DNA of 64,000 nucleotides from Erpetoichthys calabaricus (taxonomy: Eukaryota; Chordata; Cladistia; Polypteriformes; Polypteridae). The DNA lies in contig NC_041402.2 in NCBI RefSeq assembly GCF_900747795.2, positions 180,736,875-180,800,874 of the forward strand. Reading direction: 5' to 3'. The number at the start of each line of letters is the position of its first letter. The stretch's first letter is position 1. The translations under genes were made by a program, and so were the position numbers. Below, in pieces: positions 35,902 to 47,219 of this stretch. Under the pieces are notes generated by a model. The model was not told the DNA's origin, did not search any database, and saw nothing but the letters and a program-made list of their open reading frames with translations.

Positions 35902-37169
35902 TCATATCACTCCTGCGTTTATGAAATCATTTCCTTTTATGACACTTCTGTGAGGTCTTCAAAATCGCACTTTTCTATAAATTCTTTTTGTTTATATCCC
36001 TGCCATCACTCCTTCAGTGTCACCCTTTTAAAGCATGTCCCACTCCCTCACTTTCTCATGTATCACTCCCTTCACTTAAAAAATGTCTCATTCTTATATG
36101 TTCTATTATATCACTCTCCTCCCTCCAAAACTGTAGTTTTCTACAAATCGTTCCTGTTTATATCACTGCACAATCTACAAAAATCACTCCCTTTTGTCTC
36201 ACTCCTTTACAGGATATCGTGCACTGTTACTTCCCTCTCTATCATTCTCTTGGCTCTAAAATTTCACTATTTTACACTTTCAACGATTTATTCATGTTTA
36301 TGTTACAGGCCTATCCCACCCCATTCTGTGTCACTCTTTTGAAGCAAATCTCACTCTCACACTTTCTTCTGATTCACTCACTTCAATTAAAATACTTTCA
36401 CTATATCACTCTACTATAAATTATTCCCTTTTTGTATCACTTCTCTAATTTATAAAATCACGCCTTTCTCTGTCACTCATTGACAGTATGTCACTCTCAT
36501 TTTCTTCCATACCACTGTCTTCCCTCCAAAATGACAATTTGCTCCATCACTTTTTTTAATAAACATTCCAGTTTATATCACTCTTCAATCTAAAAAAATC
36601 ACTCCCGTATTTGGAACTTCTTTATAGCATATCTTACTCAGTAACTTTCTTGCGTATCGCTCTCTTCCCTCCAAAATGACACATTTTTCAATAAATTATT
36701 TATGTTTATGTCACTGCCCTGTCACTAAAAATTAGCCTCTTCTGTGCCATTCTTACACAGTATGTGTCACTCTCTCATGTCCATCCATATCACGCTCTTC
36801 TCTCGAAAATCAGCTTTTTACAAATCATTCCTGTTTATGTCACTCCTACTTCTCTTAAAAAACACTCCCTTCTGTGCCACTCTTTTACAGTATGTGTCAC
36901 TCTCTCATGTTTGTCTGTATCACTCGCTTCTCTCCAAAATTACCTTTTTTTTTAACAAATCATCATGATTTATCAGTCTCGTCTCTCCAGACTTTGTAGA
37001 AATCACTCCTGTTTGTATCACTCTGCTATCTATAAAATTACTCCTTCCTATGTCACTCCTTCACAGGATATCTTATGTTCTTAATTTCCTCTGTATCAGT
37101 CTCTTCACTCCAAAATTATTCTGTTTTACATTACATTTCAACAATTCATGTTTATGTCACTGTGCTATC

Positions 37170-37171
<2 letters not shown>

Positions 37172-37203
<32 letters not shown>
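37172..37203 (+). repeat. A-rich homopolymer run
   Basis: About 30 consecutive A within the satellite. Confidence 0.8.
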
Positions 37204-37204
<1 letters not shown>

Positions 37205-37440
37205 CACTCCTTTCTGTGTCACTTTTTTTGTGGTGCGTCTCATTATCTTCTGTATTACTTTCTTTCCTCCAAAAGTTACATTTTCTTCAAATCATGCCCA
37301 TTGATGTCAGTTCCCAATCTACAAATTATGCCAATTTCTTTATGACTCACCCCCTCTCACTTTCTTCTGCTTCACACTTTTCTTTCCAAACCCTTTCCTG
37401 CTCTGTTTTCTACTCTTAACACTCTTCTCTATCATTGAAA

Positions 37441-38484
37441 TGGCAGTCCATTTCAGTAAGGACGCCGTGCTCTCTAAAATACGATCATCACACCCCTAAA
37501 TCCATTTTCAGGAGGCACACGAGGACAGGACCCCAATCCACCCTGGAAGGCACTCCAAGACAGGCGTGTTAAGTTCATTGGTGGCTGACTGGCATTTGCT
37601 TATCCCTAGACAGTCACTAATCACACACACACACTCACACACTTGGGTATTGTACTAGTACACAACTATAAATCATAAATACATAACAGAAATTATAATG
37701 AACTGTAAACATCAATTACAATCAAAATAATCTGAATGAACGAGAGCTCAGTGATATTTTGCCGTTTCTTGTCCTCATTCTGCCCTCTGACTGCCACACT
37801 AGGCGGCCAGTCCTGTCACTTGCTCAAGTTGAGTGCAGAGACAGAATGTTCCGGAGTCGTCAATCCAGAGATGTGTGTATTTTCATAAGCGGCACCCAAT
37901 CCAGTTCCCCTAGACGTCCCTCTCTTCTGCAGAGTCAATGCACTCTGCCCTGTCACCTCTAGCGCCTTGCACAGCAACCCACCCAGCCCCCCTAATTCCT
38001 GCTTCTTACTTACTCTGGTCACAGTGGAGCTCACCTGAATGACCACCCGCTCGGTCCGTTTTCTCTGAACCTTGGACGATGTCCACTCTGTCCTGTGATG
38101 TGCCGTTTCTGCTCATGTGCAACTCGGCAGTTTTTCTGCTTTCCAAACAAGTTTCACATCCCTCTCCGGCCTATTTTCAGAACGCAGTATGTCCTCAGTC
38201 CTTGTGCAATGGCTGTCTTCCTTGTGAGGGAGGGAGAGCCAATGTGAGGGCTCAGGAGATTGTGTACAGAGTGTACCCGTCATTGATGCAGACACAGTAA
38301 TCCTCGTTCATTTAGGCATGCCCACCGAGAGACTCGGGTACACCAAACATGCCGACGTATGCAAAGTTCATTAAGGAGTGAGCACATTCATGCACTCCAG
38401 CACGTGTGTAAGTGTCGTAAAGTTCATGCAGAAATATGTGAAAAACAAAGTACACCCTCTGACAGTTTTATGGTTTTTACATAT
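37441..38484. other. No gene seen
   Basis: Mixed composition; short frames only. A (CA)n-like stretch lies near 37625. Confidence 0.35.
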
Positions 38485-38488
38485 CAGG

Positions 38489-39024
38489 TGTGGCGGACGA
38501 CCGGGGTCCATGCCCAACCGGGATGCCCCTTCGCGATATGTTCATGGACTGTGCAATACCTCCCCCTGGACACTAGATGGCAGCCCCCCTGAGTTGGAGC
38601 GGTGCCTCAGTTTCCCGCAGGGCTCCATGGGAATTGGAGTTGGGTGCAGCCCTGTTGGGTCCCGCAGGTGCCACCAGGGGGTGCTGCAGCTGGGACTCCT
38701 GAGTCCTTATGGGCAGTGTATTCGCCACACCCGGAAGTGCAGCCGGAACTCGGCAGTCAACCACCTGGAGCACTTCTGGGTGGACTATAAAAGGGGCCAG
38801 CACCCACCACTCAATGGCTAGAGTCCAGAGGAGGAGGAGGACGAGGTTGCCTAGGAGGAGTGTGGTGTGCTTTATTTGGTGTACTTGGGACTGTGTTGTG
38901 GCTGTGGGGATCACAGGGAAGACGTGCCCCACAGGTGAAGAAAAATAAAAAGTTTCTTTGTTTTTATACATTCCTCTGGTGTGAGTCTGTGTCAGGTTAG
39001 GCGCCTATATAGCGCCTTGTTACA
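38489..39024 (+). mobile_element. Solo LTR, family A, second copy (fossil)
   Basis: A 536-bp LTR running TGTGGCGG to TGTTACA. The 4-bp duplication CAGG lies at 38485-38488 and 39025-39028. A TATA box TATAAAAGG near 38788 and AATAAA near 38944 fit promoter and poly(A) parts. No internal region. Confidence 0.9.
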
Positions 39025-39647
39025 CAGGACATAATAATTAAAACATTTGATCCTTTCCAGGTTCTAAAATGATTTTTAATCTAACCTCAGATGTAAAACA
39101 ACACACAACAGATTGCACCGTGTCATCATTTACTTGGAGAAACCATGTGAAAAACTAAATACATCCCATGATTCCATAGCTTGCAGCAGTAACCTGAAGT
39201 AGATCTTTTTCTATATGACATTATCAGCCTCTCCCATCATTGTGGAGGAGTTCTGGCCCACTATTCTCTACAGCCAGAAGTGATTCCACTCCATTGGGCC
39301 CTTGAGCAAAACCCTCAACCTGCAGCAGTTGCTCCGTCCTGGGTATGACGTTAACCTTCACCCAGCCCTGCAAGCGGGTCCTCCAACTTGGGGGTTGCTT
39401 GCAGGATTGGCATTCTAACCAGTGTAAAGTAAAATAAATAAATAAATAAAAACCTCACACTGTTCTACTCCATTCAATCTAGTGAGGTGCTGAGGTGTCA
39501 CCCGTTGCACTGCTGGACTCGGGTCCTAATTTGGGATCCCGAGGTGGTTTGCTGTGTGGTGGGTGCGGCAGTAGGCTGTAGCAGTGCATGCCCCCAAACT
39601 CTCTGTCTCTCTCACTTCTATAGTACTAGGGTGTTGTACTGTGTTAG

Positions 39648-40440
<793 letters not shown>

Positions 40441-40643
40441 TAGAGTCTGAGATTGAAGCTCTTGGGGTTTTTTTTTTTTTTGCAATTTCTCTGATCTTGG
40501 GGTGAATCGGCTGGGACATCCACTCCTCGCACTTCTAGTATGAGATAATGTGATATTAATAACATTTTAGTAATAACAGTTTATTAATAACTAATAAACT
40601 AATAATGTGAATGATGGGATTAATAAAGTATCTATCTATCTAT

Positions 40644-41230
40644 TGTGGTACCCGGCGGGGGTTCATGCCCGGCCAGGATGCCCAGGAGGACCGGAGGAGG
40701 ACTTGTGCCTCCTCAAGAACACGAGGGGGCATCCTCCCTGGTTGCTTTGGGGGCCACGGGTACAGAGCTTGGAAGCTCAACCCTGTAGAGGCCTGTGGTC
40801 ACCGCCAGGGGGCGCCCCGATGCCTTGGGAGCCCTGGACCTCAGTACTTCCGCCACACCCGGAAGTGCTGGGGGGAAGAGTATTGGGGACACCCGGAGGA
40901 CTTCCGGATACACCGACAGAGCTTCTGTCACACAGGGGTGTGGCTACAGAAGCCCTTAGGATGCACCTGGAGTCCATCTGGGGTGTATAAAAGGGGCTGC
41001 CTCCCTCCAGTCAGGGGCAAGAGTCGGGTGGAAGAGGACGAAGCTTGGTGAAGAGGAGTGGAGGCGGACCAGAGACTTGGAGAAGGCATTGTGTTGTGGC
41101 CAAGGACTTGAGGGGTGATTGGTGCTGCGGCACTGGGATTGTGCACTACGATGTATATAAATAATGTAAATAAACGTGTGTTGAGTGGTAACATCTTGTC
41201 TACCTGTCTGTGTCCGGGCTGTTCCCCACA
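40644..41230 (+). mobile_element. Solo LTR, family B (fossil)
   Basis: 587 bp, TGTGGTAC to CCCCACA. The duplication CTAT lies at 40640-40643 and 41231-41234, landing in a LINE's (TATC)n tail. TATAAAAGG near 40986, AATAAA near 41168. No internal region. Confidence 0.9.
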
Positions 41231-41234
41231 CTAT

Positions 41235-42034
41235 CTACTATTGTAATGTATTGTATTGTATGGAGCTGAATGCTCCAGATGCGCAAACTGCCAAAACATC
41301 TGTTTATTTTGAGGTGGTCCCAACTTGCACTTAATCAAGTGCACTTGATAAGCAGCACCGGGCTGCTTCTTGACCTCTTAATTCCTATGGAAGCAATAAG
41401 GATGGACTTCATTTTTTCACATGCTGCTTCTGCATTTTGGCCTCATTTTTGTTAAATAAATAATGACACTGTGTAATATGTTGTGTGTTGTTGTTCATTT
41501 GAGGTTGTATTTACCTCATTTTAAAACCTGCTAAGGACCAGATGATTTCTTATGATGTCCTACGTGATAGAAACCGGGCCGTCACCAAGCCCCAATCCCC
41601 CCACACAAAGAGTCCCGGGTTCAAATAATAGAAGGTTAATGAACCAAAAGTATCACAAGCACAACCCTTAGAACTGAAAGAGGGTGTACTTTCTTTTTCA
41701 CATGACTGTATTACCAGACACCTGTGTGCAAACAGCATGAACAGAATAACACGTTCTTACTTGTAACACACAACACAGATACACATTTCCAGATACAGTT
41801 AGACTCATCCAGACTCCCGTTATATCTGGAAAACATCAGTGATGCTAAAGACACATTTGTTTGCCCGCATGCCATTAGAGACACCTTCACATTTGTGTGG
41901 TAAATAGATAAAGAAGACCCCCTGGTGCACACCTATTTTTGAAGTCTTTACCTCTATGATCTCACACTGGATGTGTTGACTCATAGCATAAAAGACCAAT
42001 TCCCCCCTGATGCAGGCTCTTTGCTAATAACATT
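41235..42034. other. No gene seen
   Basis: Unique-looking sequence without coding signal. The TTGTATTGTA at 41250 suggests an old L2 tail. Confidence 0.35.
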
Positions 42035-42378
42035 GTGTTGTGTTGCACCAAAAAGGGGAAGTGGAGAAGAAGTTGGAAGAATGGAGAAGGGTTTTAGAAA
42101 ATGGAGGATTGAAGATAAAGAGGAAGAAGACAGAATATATGAGGCTTAATGGCGATCAGGATTCAGATGTTAGCCTGCAGCGAGAGCCATTGAAAAGAGT
42201 GGATACGTTGAAATATCTAGGATCAGTGATAGCCCAAGATGGAGAATTGGATGCAGAGCTAACCCCCAGTGCGCAGTGTGGATGGAACAATTGGAAGAAG
42301 GTATCAGGGGTATTGTATGATCGAAGACTCGAAGCACAGGTTAAAGGTCAGTCGTCAGACCAGCAATTATGTATGGAA

Positions 42379-42934
42379 TAGCTGTGGAATGGCCAATAGG
42401 GGGAGGCAGCTTGATGGCCGAGATGTCCAGGACTCTGAACAAATCCAAATCCTATTCTGTGATATCATCTGCTGTTGAATTCTGCTCTCTACTTGTAATA
42501 TTTCTTTTGCACTATTATATTGTATTGAGGATTACTTGTGTTCTGCTCTGTGTATTATATGGTATTTATTTATTTTGATACCCACTGCACACCCAGCCTA
42601 CCTGCCTTTCCAAAGGTTTCTTCCATTTTGTCCCTACAAGAGTTTTTTTTTGGGGGGGGAGTTTTTCCTTGTCTTCATAGAGAGTCAAGGCTGGGGCAGT
42701 CAAAAGGCAGGGCCTGTTAAAGCCCATTGCTGCCCTCCTTGTGTGATTTTGGGCTACACAAAAATAAAATGAATTGTATTGTATTGTATTGTTGTCCTGC
42801 GGTGGGTTGGCACCCTTCCCGGGATTGGTTCCTGCCTTGTGCCCTGTCTTGGCTGGGATTGGCTCCAGCAGACCCCCGTGACCCTGTGTTCGGATTCAGC
42901 AGGTTGGAAAATGGATGGATGGATGTATTGTATT
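42379..42934 (+). mobile_element. L2-like 3' UTR fragment containing a SINE
   Basis: GTGGAATGGCCAATAGGGGG to (TTGTA)n, homologous to 11630-12705. It lies inside the RTE-like LINE. Confidence 0.75.
42794..42925 (+). mobile_element. SINE-1, 3' half
   Basis: TCCTGCGGTGGGTTGGCACC to (GGAT)n, inserted in the (TTGTA)n tail of the L2 fragment. Confidence 0.85.
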
Positions 42935-43373
42935 GTATGGAGCCAAGCCGTGGGCATTAAAGGGAGCACAGCAGGAGAAGAAGTTGGATGTGGCAGAAAT
43001 GAGAATGCTGAGATGGATGTGTGGAGCTACAAAAAAGGACAGAATAAAAAATGAGACCATCAGAGGTGGGAGAGAAATCTAAGAAAGTACAGGAAAGCAG
43101 ATCGAAGGGGTATGGCGATGTGATGAGGAGAGACGAAGAATGATGGGAATGGAAATACGCAGAAAGGGAAAACAAGGGAGGTCGAAGTGGAGGTGGATGG
43201 ATAAAGTAAAAGAAGATCTGAAGGGAAAGGGCTTGACTGGCGAGGAGGTGTAGGACAGCACTGTGTGAAGAAGGTTGGTCAGGTGCACCTCCACATAGGG
43301 TGTTGATCTCCTTAGGCCATACCCTCCCTCATTCCACAAATACACATCACATGATATGCTTAAATCCAATAAG

Positions 43374-43928
43374 TGTAAAAGATAGCCCGGACACAGACAC
43401 ACACGACACTAGATGCCCACAACACACACAACGTTTATTTTTCCTTTCCTGCACACAACACAGCACAAACACAGTGCCCAAAGACTCACACTCCTCATCT
43501 TTCCTTCTGCCGCCTCCACTCCTCTCTCGCAAGCTCCGTCCTCTTCCACCTGACTGAATGGAGTGAGGTGGCCCCTGTTATAATGCACCCGGATGTGCTT
43601 CAGGTGCTCCCCTATGATCTCCCCACAGCACTTCCTGTTGTGTCGGAAGTGCTGCATGGGTACCCAGAAGCACTCTGGGTGTACCTGCTTCGTGGTTCTG
43701 CAACACTTCCTGGTGTGGCGGAAGTGCTGCAGTCCAAGGATCCTTAGTCCTTCAGGCGCCCCCTGGCGGTGGCCACAGATCCCCACAGGGTTGAGCCTTC
43801 CAGTTCCGTAGCTCCCACACAATCCAGGATGGATGCCCTCTTGTGTCCTGGGGAAGGAATTGCCCCACTCCTGGTCCCCTGCTTCTCCAGGCCTCCCGGT
43901 GTGGCAAGGTCCCTGGCCATCCATCACA
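43374..43928 (-). mobile_element. Solo LTR, family B, reverse orientation (fossil)
   Basis: 555 bp. The duplication TAAG lies at 43370-43373 and 43929-43932. Its 3' end (GTCTGTGTCCGGGCTATC on the minus strand) matches the 40644 copy. No internal region. Confidence 0.88.
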
Positions 43929-43932
43929 TAAG

Positions 43933-44628
43933 CATTCGAGTTTATGCAGTTTGGAGTTGTAATATATAAATAAAAATGATGATATGGTCAAAATACTCAC
44001 TTGCCTAAAAATTGTGCACACAGTATATGAAACCATTAAAAACAGTGAATGCAGCTGTTTAAGACTAACATAAGCAATTAAGTGTAACAAGCGAGACCCC
44101 CAAAACCAAGCAGAAAATTGACCCTTGAGCAGTAAGCGCTTCATCAGCCAATAATTGACTCCTCATGAAGGGCAATCGAGTTGGAACAAAAACCAGTGGC
44201 CACTTCGGCCCTCCAGGACCGACGTTGCTCAGCCATGATTTAAAGAGTCTGACACTTAAATAGTAAATTAATTAAATGAAATTAATAAGTAGCAAAAATT
44301 GTTCACCATTTTAAGATAATGGGTAGCCACTGTGGCCCTCCAGGATCAGAGTTGGGCATCCCTGCCTTATATTAATACTTGGATAAATCAGAGTGATGTG
44401 AAAAGGCTATATAATAGTTCTATGGATGGATACATATTAAAGACGCTATATAATTGATAGATGATATAAAAGCTACTATATGGAAAGCTAATACTTTAAT
44501 GGCTCCCAAATTTAATTCACTTGCTCCAGCAGCAATTTCAAACAAAAGTCATAGTGCAAAATAGAAAAAATGACGTGCAATTTGTTACACAAGTGCCAGA
44601 CCCAAACCTATAGACACAATGTGATTCA
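43933..44628. other. No gene; possible hAT-like remnants
   Basis: GGCCCTCCAGGACCGACGTT and GGCCCTCCAGGATCAGAGTT, 130 bp apart, resemble the inner part of an old hAT-type repeat also glimpsed at 23835. Confidence 0.35.
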
Positions 44629-44640
44629 CCTACTTAAATA

Positions 44641-45002
44641 TCCATCCATCCATCCATCCATCTTCCAACCCGCTGAATCCAAACACAGGGTCACGGGGGT
44701 CTGCTGGAGCCAATCCCAGCCAACACAGGGCACAGGGCAGGAAACAATCCTGGGCAGGGTGCCAACCCACCGCAGGACACACACAAACACACCCACACAC
44801 CAAGCGCCAATTTAGAATCGCCAATCCACCTAACCAGCATGTCTTTGGACTGTGGGAGGAAACCGGAGCGCCCGGAGGAAACCCACGCAGACACGGGGAG
44901 AACATGCAAACTCCACGCAGGGAGGACCCAGGAAGCGAACCCAGGTCCCCAGGTCTCCCAACTGCGAGGCAGCAACGCTACCCACTGCGCCACCGTGCCG
45001 CC
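44641..45002 (-). mobile_element. SINE-1, full length
   Basis: Duplication CCTACTTAAATA at 44629-44640 and 45003-45014. Confidence 0.9.
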
Positions 45003-45014
45003 CCTACTTAAATA

Positions 45015-45392
45015 TATACGTATGAATTATTCCATATACCACTGTGTCTATTGTAACTGGCCCCTGTGAGGGCCTGGTGTGATGGGAGGGTGTCTTGTAT
45101 AATCTGATGGCTGCACATAAAACAAAACGACCGAGTAGACGGCCTGCACATCATGTGAACAAAGAAAAAGGCATTCATTTACTCAAATGGCAAACATACA
45201 GACATAAATGGACATAATCACATATGGACCAATACAGTGGAATGAATGTGTATCTACTCAGCTTCACACACATCACGTACATACAAATAAAGTGACCACA
45301 GGCATCTTTCAGACCCACAAAACATCAAACATGGGCAAACACACAAGTCCAAGAGATGACGCAGAAGGCACAGTATTTAAGCGGCACGTGTT
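45015..45392. other. C1QC 3' flank
   Basis: Nothing recognised between the SINE and the C1QC poly(A) signal. Confidence 0.4.
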
Positions 45393-45398
45393 TTTATT
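45393..45398 (-). terminator. C1QC poly(A) signal
   Basis: AATAAA on the minus strand, about 130 nt after the stop codon. Confidence 0.5.
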
Positions 45399-45528
45399 GA
45401 AATCTTTGAGAGTCAACCCAGTGCAGCGTAGAAGCAGTTCACAGAGGGCAGGAGGGTAAATGCAGAAAACCCAAGAATTGACTGTGGGTCACGTGAAGCA
45501 GACAGGCTAGAAAGGCCGGCCATTCAGG

Positions 45529-46085
45529 TCAGTCTGGGAAGAGCAGGAAACCCGAAAAGACACTTTGCTGGAACTTGATCCCGATCATGCTGTTGTAGTC
45601 GTTGGCCTCCAGCCACACTTCATCCCCAGTAATCAGCTGGATAGCCAAGCCACCAGAGCTCACCTGGATTTCTGTCACCCTGTGTTCGCAAAAGCTGGCC
45701 ATTTTCTCTCCATTCTTCTTTATGCTGACACAGAGATTGCCATTGCTTGAGGCATGATACACAAAGTAGTAGGAGCCAGAGATGCTGCAGACAAACTTGC
45801 CAGTGTCCATATTGTAGTCCCCGTTCTCGTTGGTGATGACGTGGTTGAAACGGATGGGTGAGTCCCTTGCTGGATATTGTGATGTAGTCCTGGTCAGACT
45901 GAAGGCTGCCCTCTTAGTTAATTTGATATTGCCCGACTCACCTTTGTCACCTTTAGGACCAGGGAGCCCTGCAGATCCTGAAATGCCAGGAGTACCACTG
46001 CGCCCTATCTTACCTGAAACACCAGGATCACCAGGACTGCCCTGGTCACCTTTCTGTCCAGCATCCCCAGGAACAACTGGCTTTC
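45529..46085 (-). CDS. C1QC: C1QC coding exon 2 (collagen stalk and gC1q head)
   Basis: Encodes 184 residues and TGA. The collagen part is [16 protein letters not shown] and onward through [11 protein letters not shown], then AAFSLTR starts the head domain. The three head cysteines (FVC, NLC, SFC) are present. Confidence 0.94.
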
Positions 46086-47178
46086 CTGTGGACAGAGAAG
46101 ATGGCAAGAACTTTCAATTGCACAGTCCAAGTTCCTCAGCTGATTTTTGTAGTCATTCAATCGCATAATAATTTCAAATTACACGTTGTTTCTCTTTATC
46201 TATTTTATATAGCTTGTTTCTTTACATATATATATATATACAGGTATACAGTATATATATAAATACAGTCGATTCCGCTTAATTAGGCCACCAGTTAATT
46301 GGGGCAGCCGTTTATTTGGGCCAAATCTCAAGGAATGAAAACCAAAATAATAAACTAATACATAATTTAAACGTTTAATTGGGACAGTAGCAGACGCGTG
46401 CTGCAAGTCGTCATCTGTTGTCGCCCGTCGAAGAAGCACTGGTAAGTTTAGATAGTACAATCTTAGAGTGGAGTAGCACATGTCTGCTTAATAGTCTACC
46501 GTCACCACTACCGCACCGTATTCAGTTACCCCTACACCACCTTGCGTGTACGTATAACGTATAAGTAAAGTTTTTTTTTGTCAATTTTATATATAAAATT
46601 ATAACCCTTGCCAAGATGCCAAGAAATTATTTTACACTTTCAAGTAAAAGTGCTTTGCTGGATAAAATTAAAAGCCAGCCATTTAATACAAGCCATCATA
46701 GGCTCGCTGAGATAACTGGTGTACCAAAATATACCATAGTGTGTCTCTTACAACAAGAAAATCAACTGCGTGAGGAATGGGCATTACAGAAAAGATGAAC
46801 TGCAAAGGACAAAGTACAGACTTACAAAAACAAAAGACAGACTACACTTGATGCATTTTTGCAGCATTAAATTATATGCGCATTCCTAATTATTTTACTT
46901 TAGAATTTATTATTATTTTTTCTTCACAGCTTATATTATTTTCTTATAATTTATATTTGGGTTCAATAATTTTATTAAAATATTGAAAGAAAATTATTTA
47001 TTGTTTAATTTTATGTGGAATTCGCTTAATTGGGGCAGCCGCTTAATTGGGACAAAATGTCTTAGTTCTAATGTGTCCCAATTAAAAGGAATCGACTGTA
47101 TATATATATCCATCCATTGATCATAGATATTATTGTTTGGCAAGTACTGTATCACATATACCTATATATAACTATATA

Positions 47179-47219
<41 letters not shown>

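Larger units (their letters stand above)
35041..37440 (+). repeat. Degenerate ~145-bp tandem satellite
   Basis: A TTTATGTCACT(C/G)-type core recurs near 36135, 36298, 36431, 36571, 36709, 36830, 37008 and 37149, alternating with CTCTCTTC(C/A)CTCCAAAA and ACAAATCATTCCTGTT. Pyrimidine-rich on the plus strand. It lies directly upstream of C1QB. Long frames through it are accidental. Confidence 0.75.
42035..43262 (+). mobile_element. RTE-like LINE fragment split by nested insertions
   Basis: The left part (42040-42377) reads VEKKLEEWRRVLENGGLKIK, KKTEYMRLNGDQD and LKRVDTLKYLGSVIAQDGEL. The right part (42935-43262) reads [39 protein letters not shown] and GKGLTGEEV*. An L2 3' end (42379-42934) separates them. 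GTATGGA is repeated at both edges. The clade call is tentative. Confidence 0.7.

Noticed and set aside
35893-36419. Two overlapping frames of ~145 codons rich in Ser, His and Leu
   Set aside because: Translation of the pyrimidine-rich satellite; no codon bias or motif.
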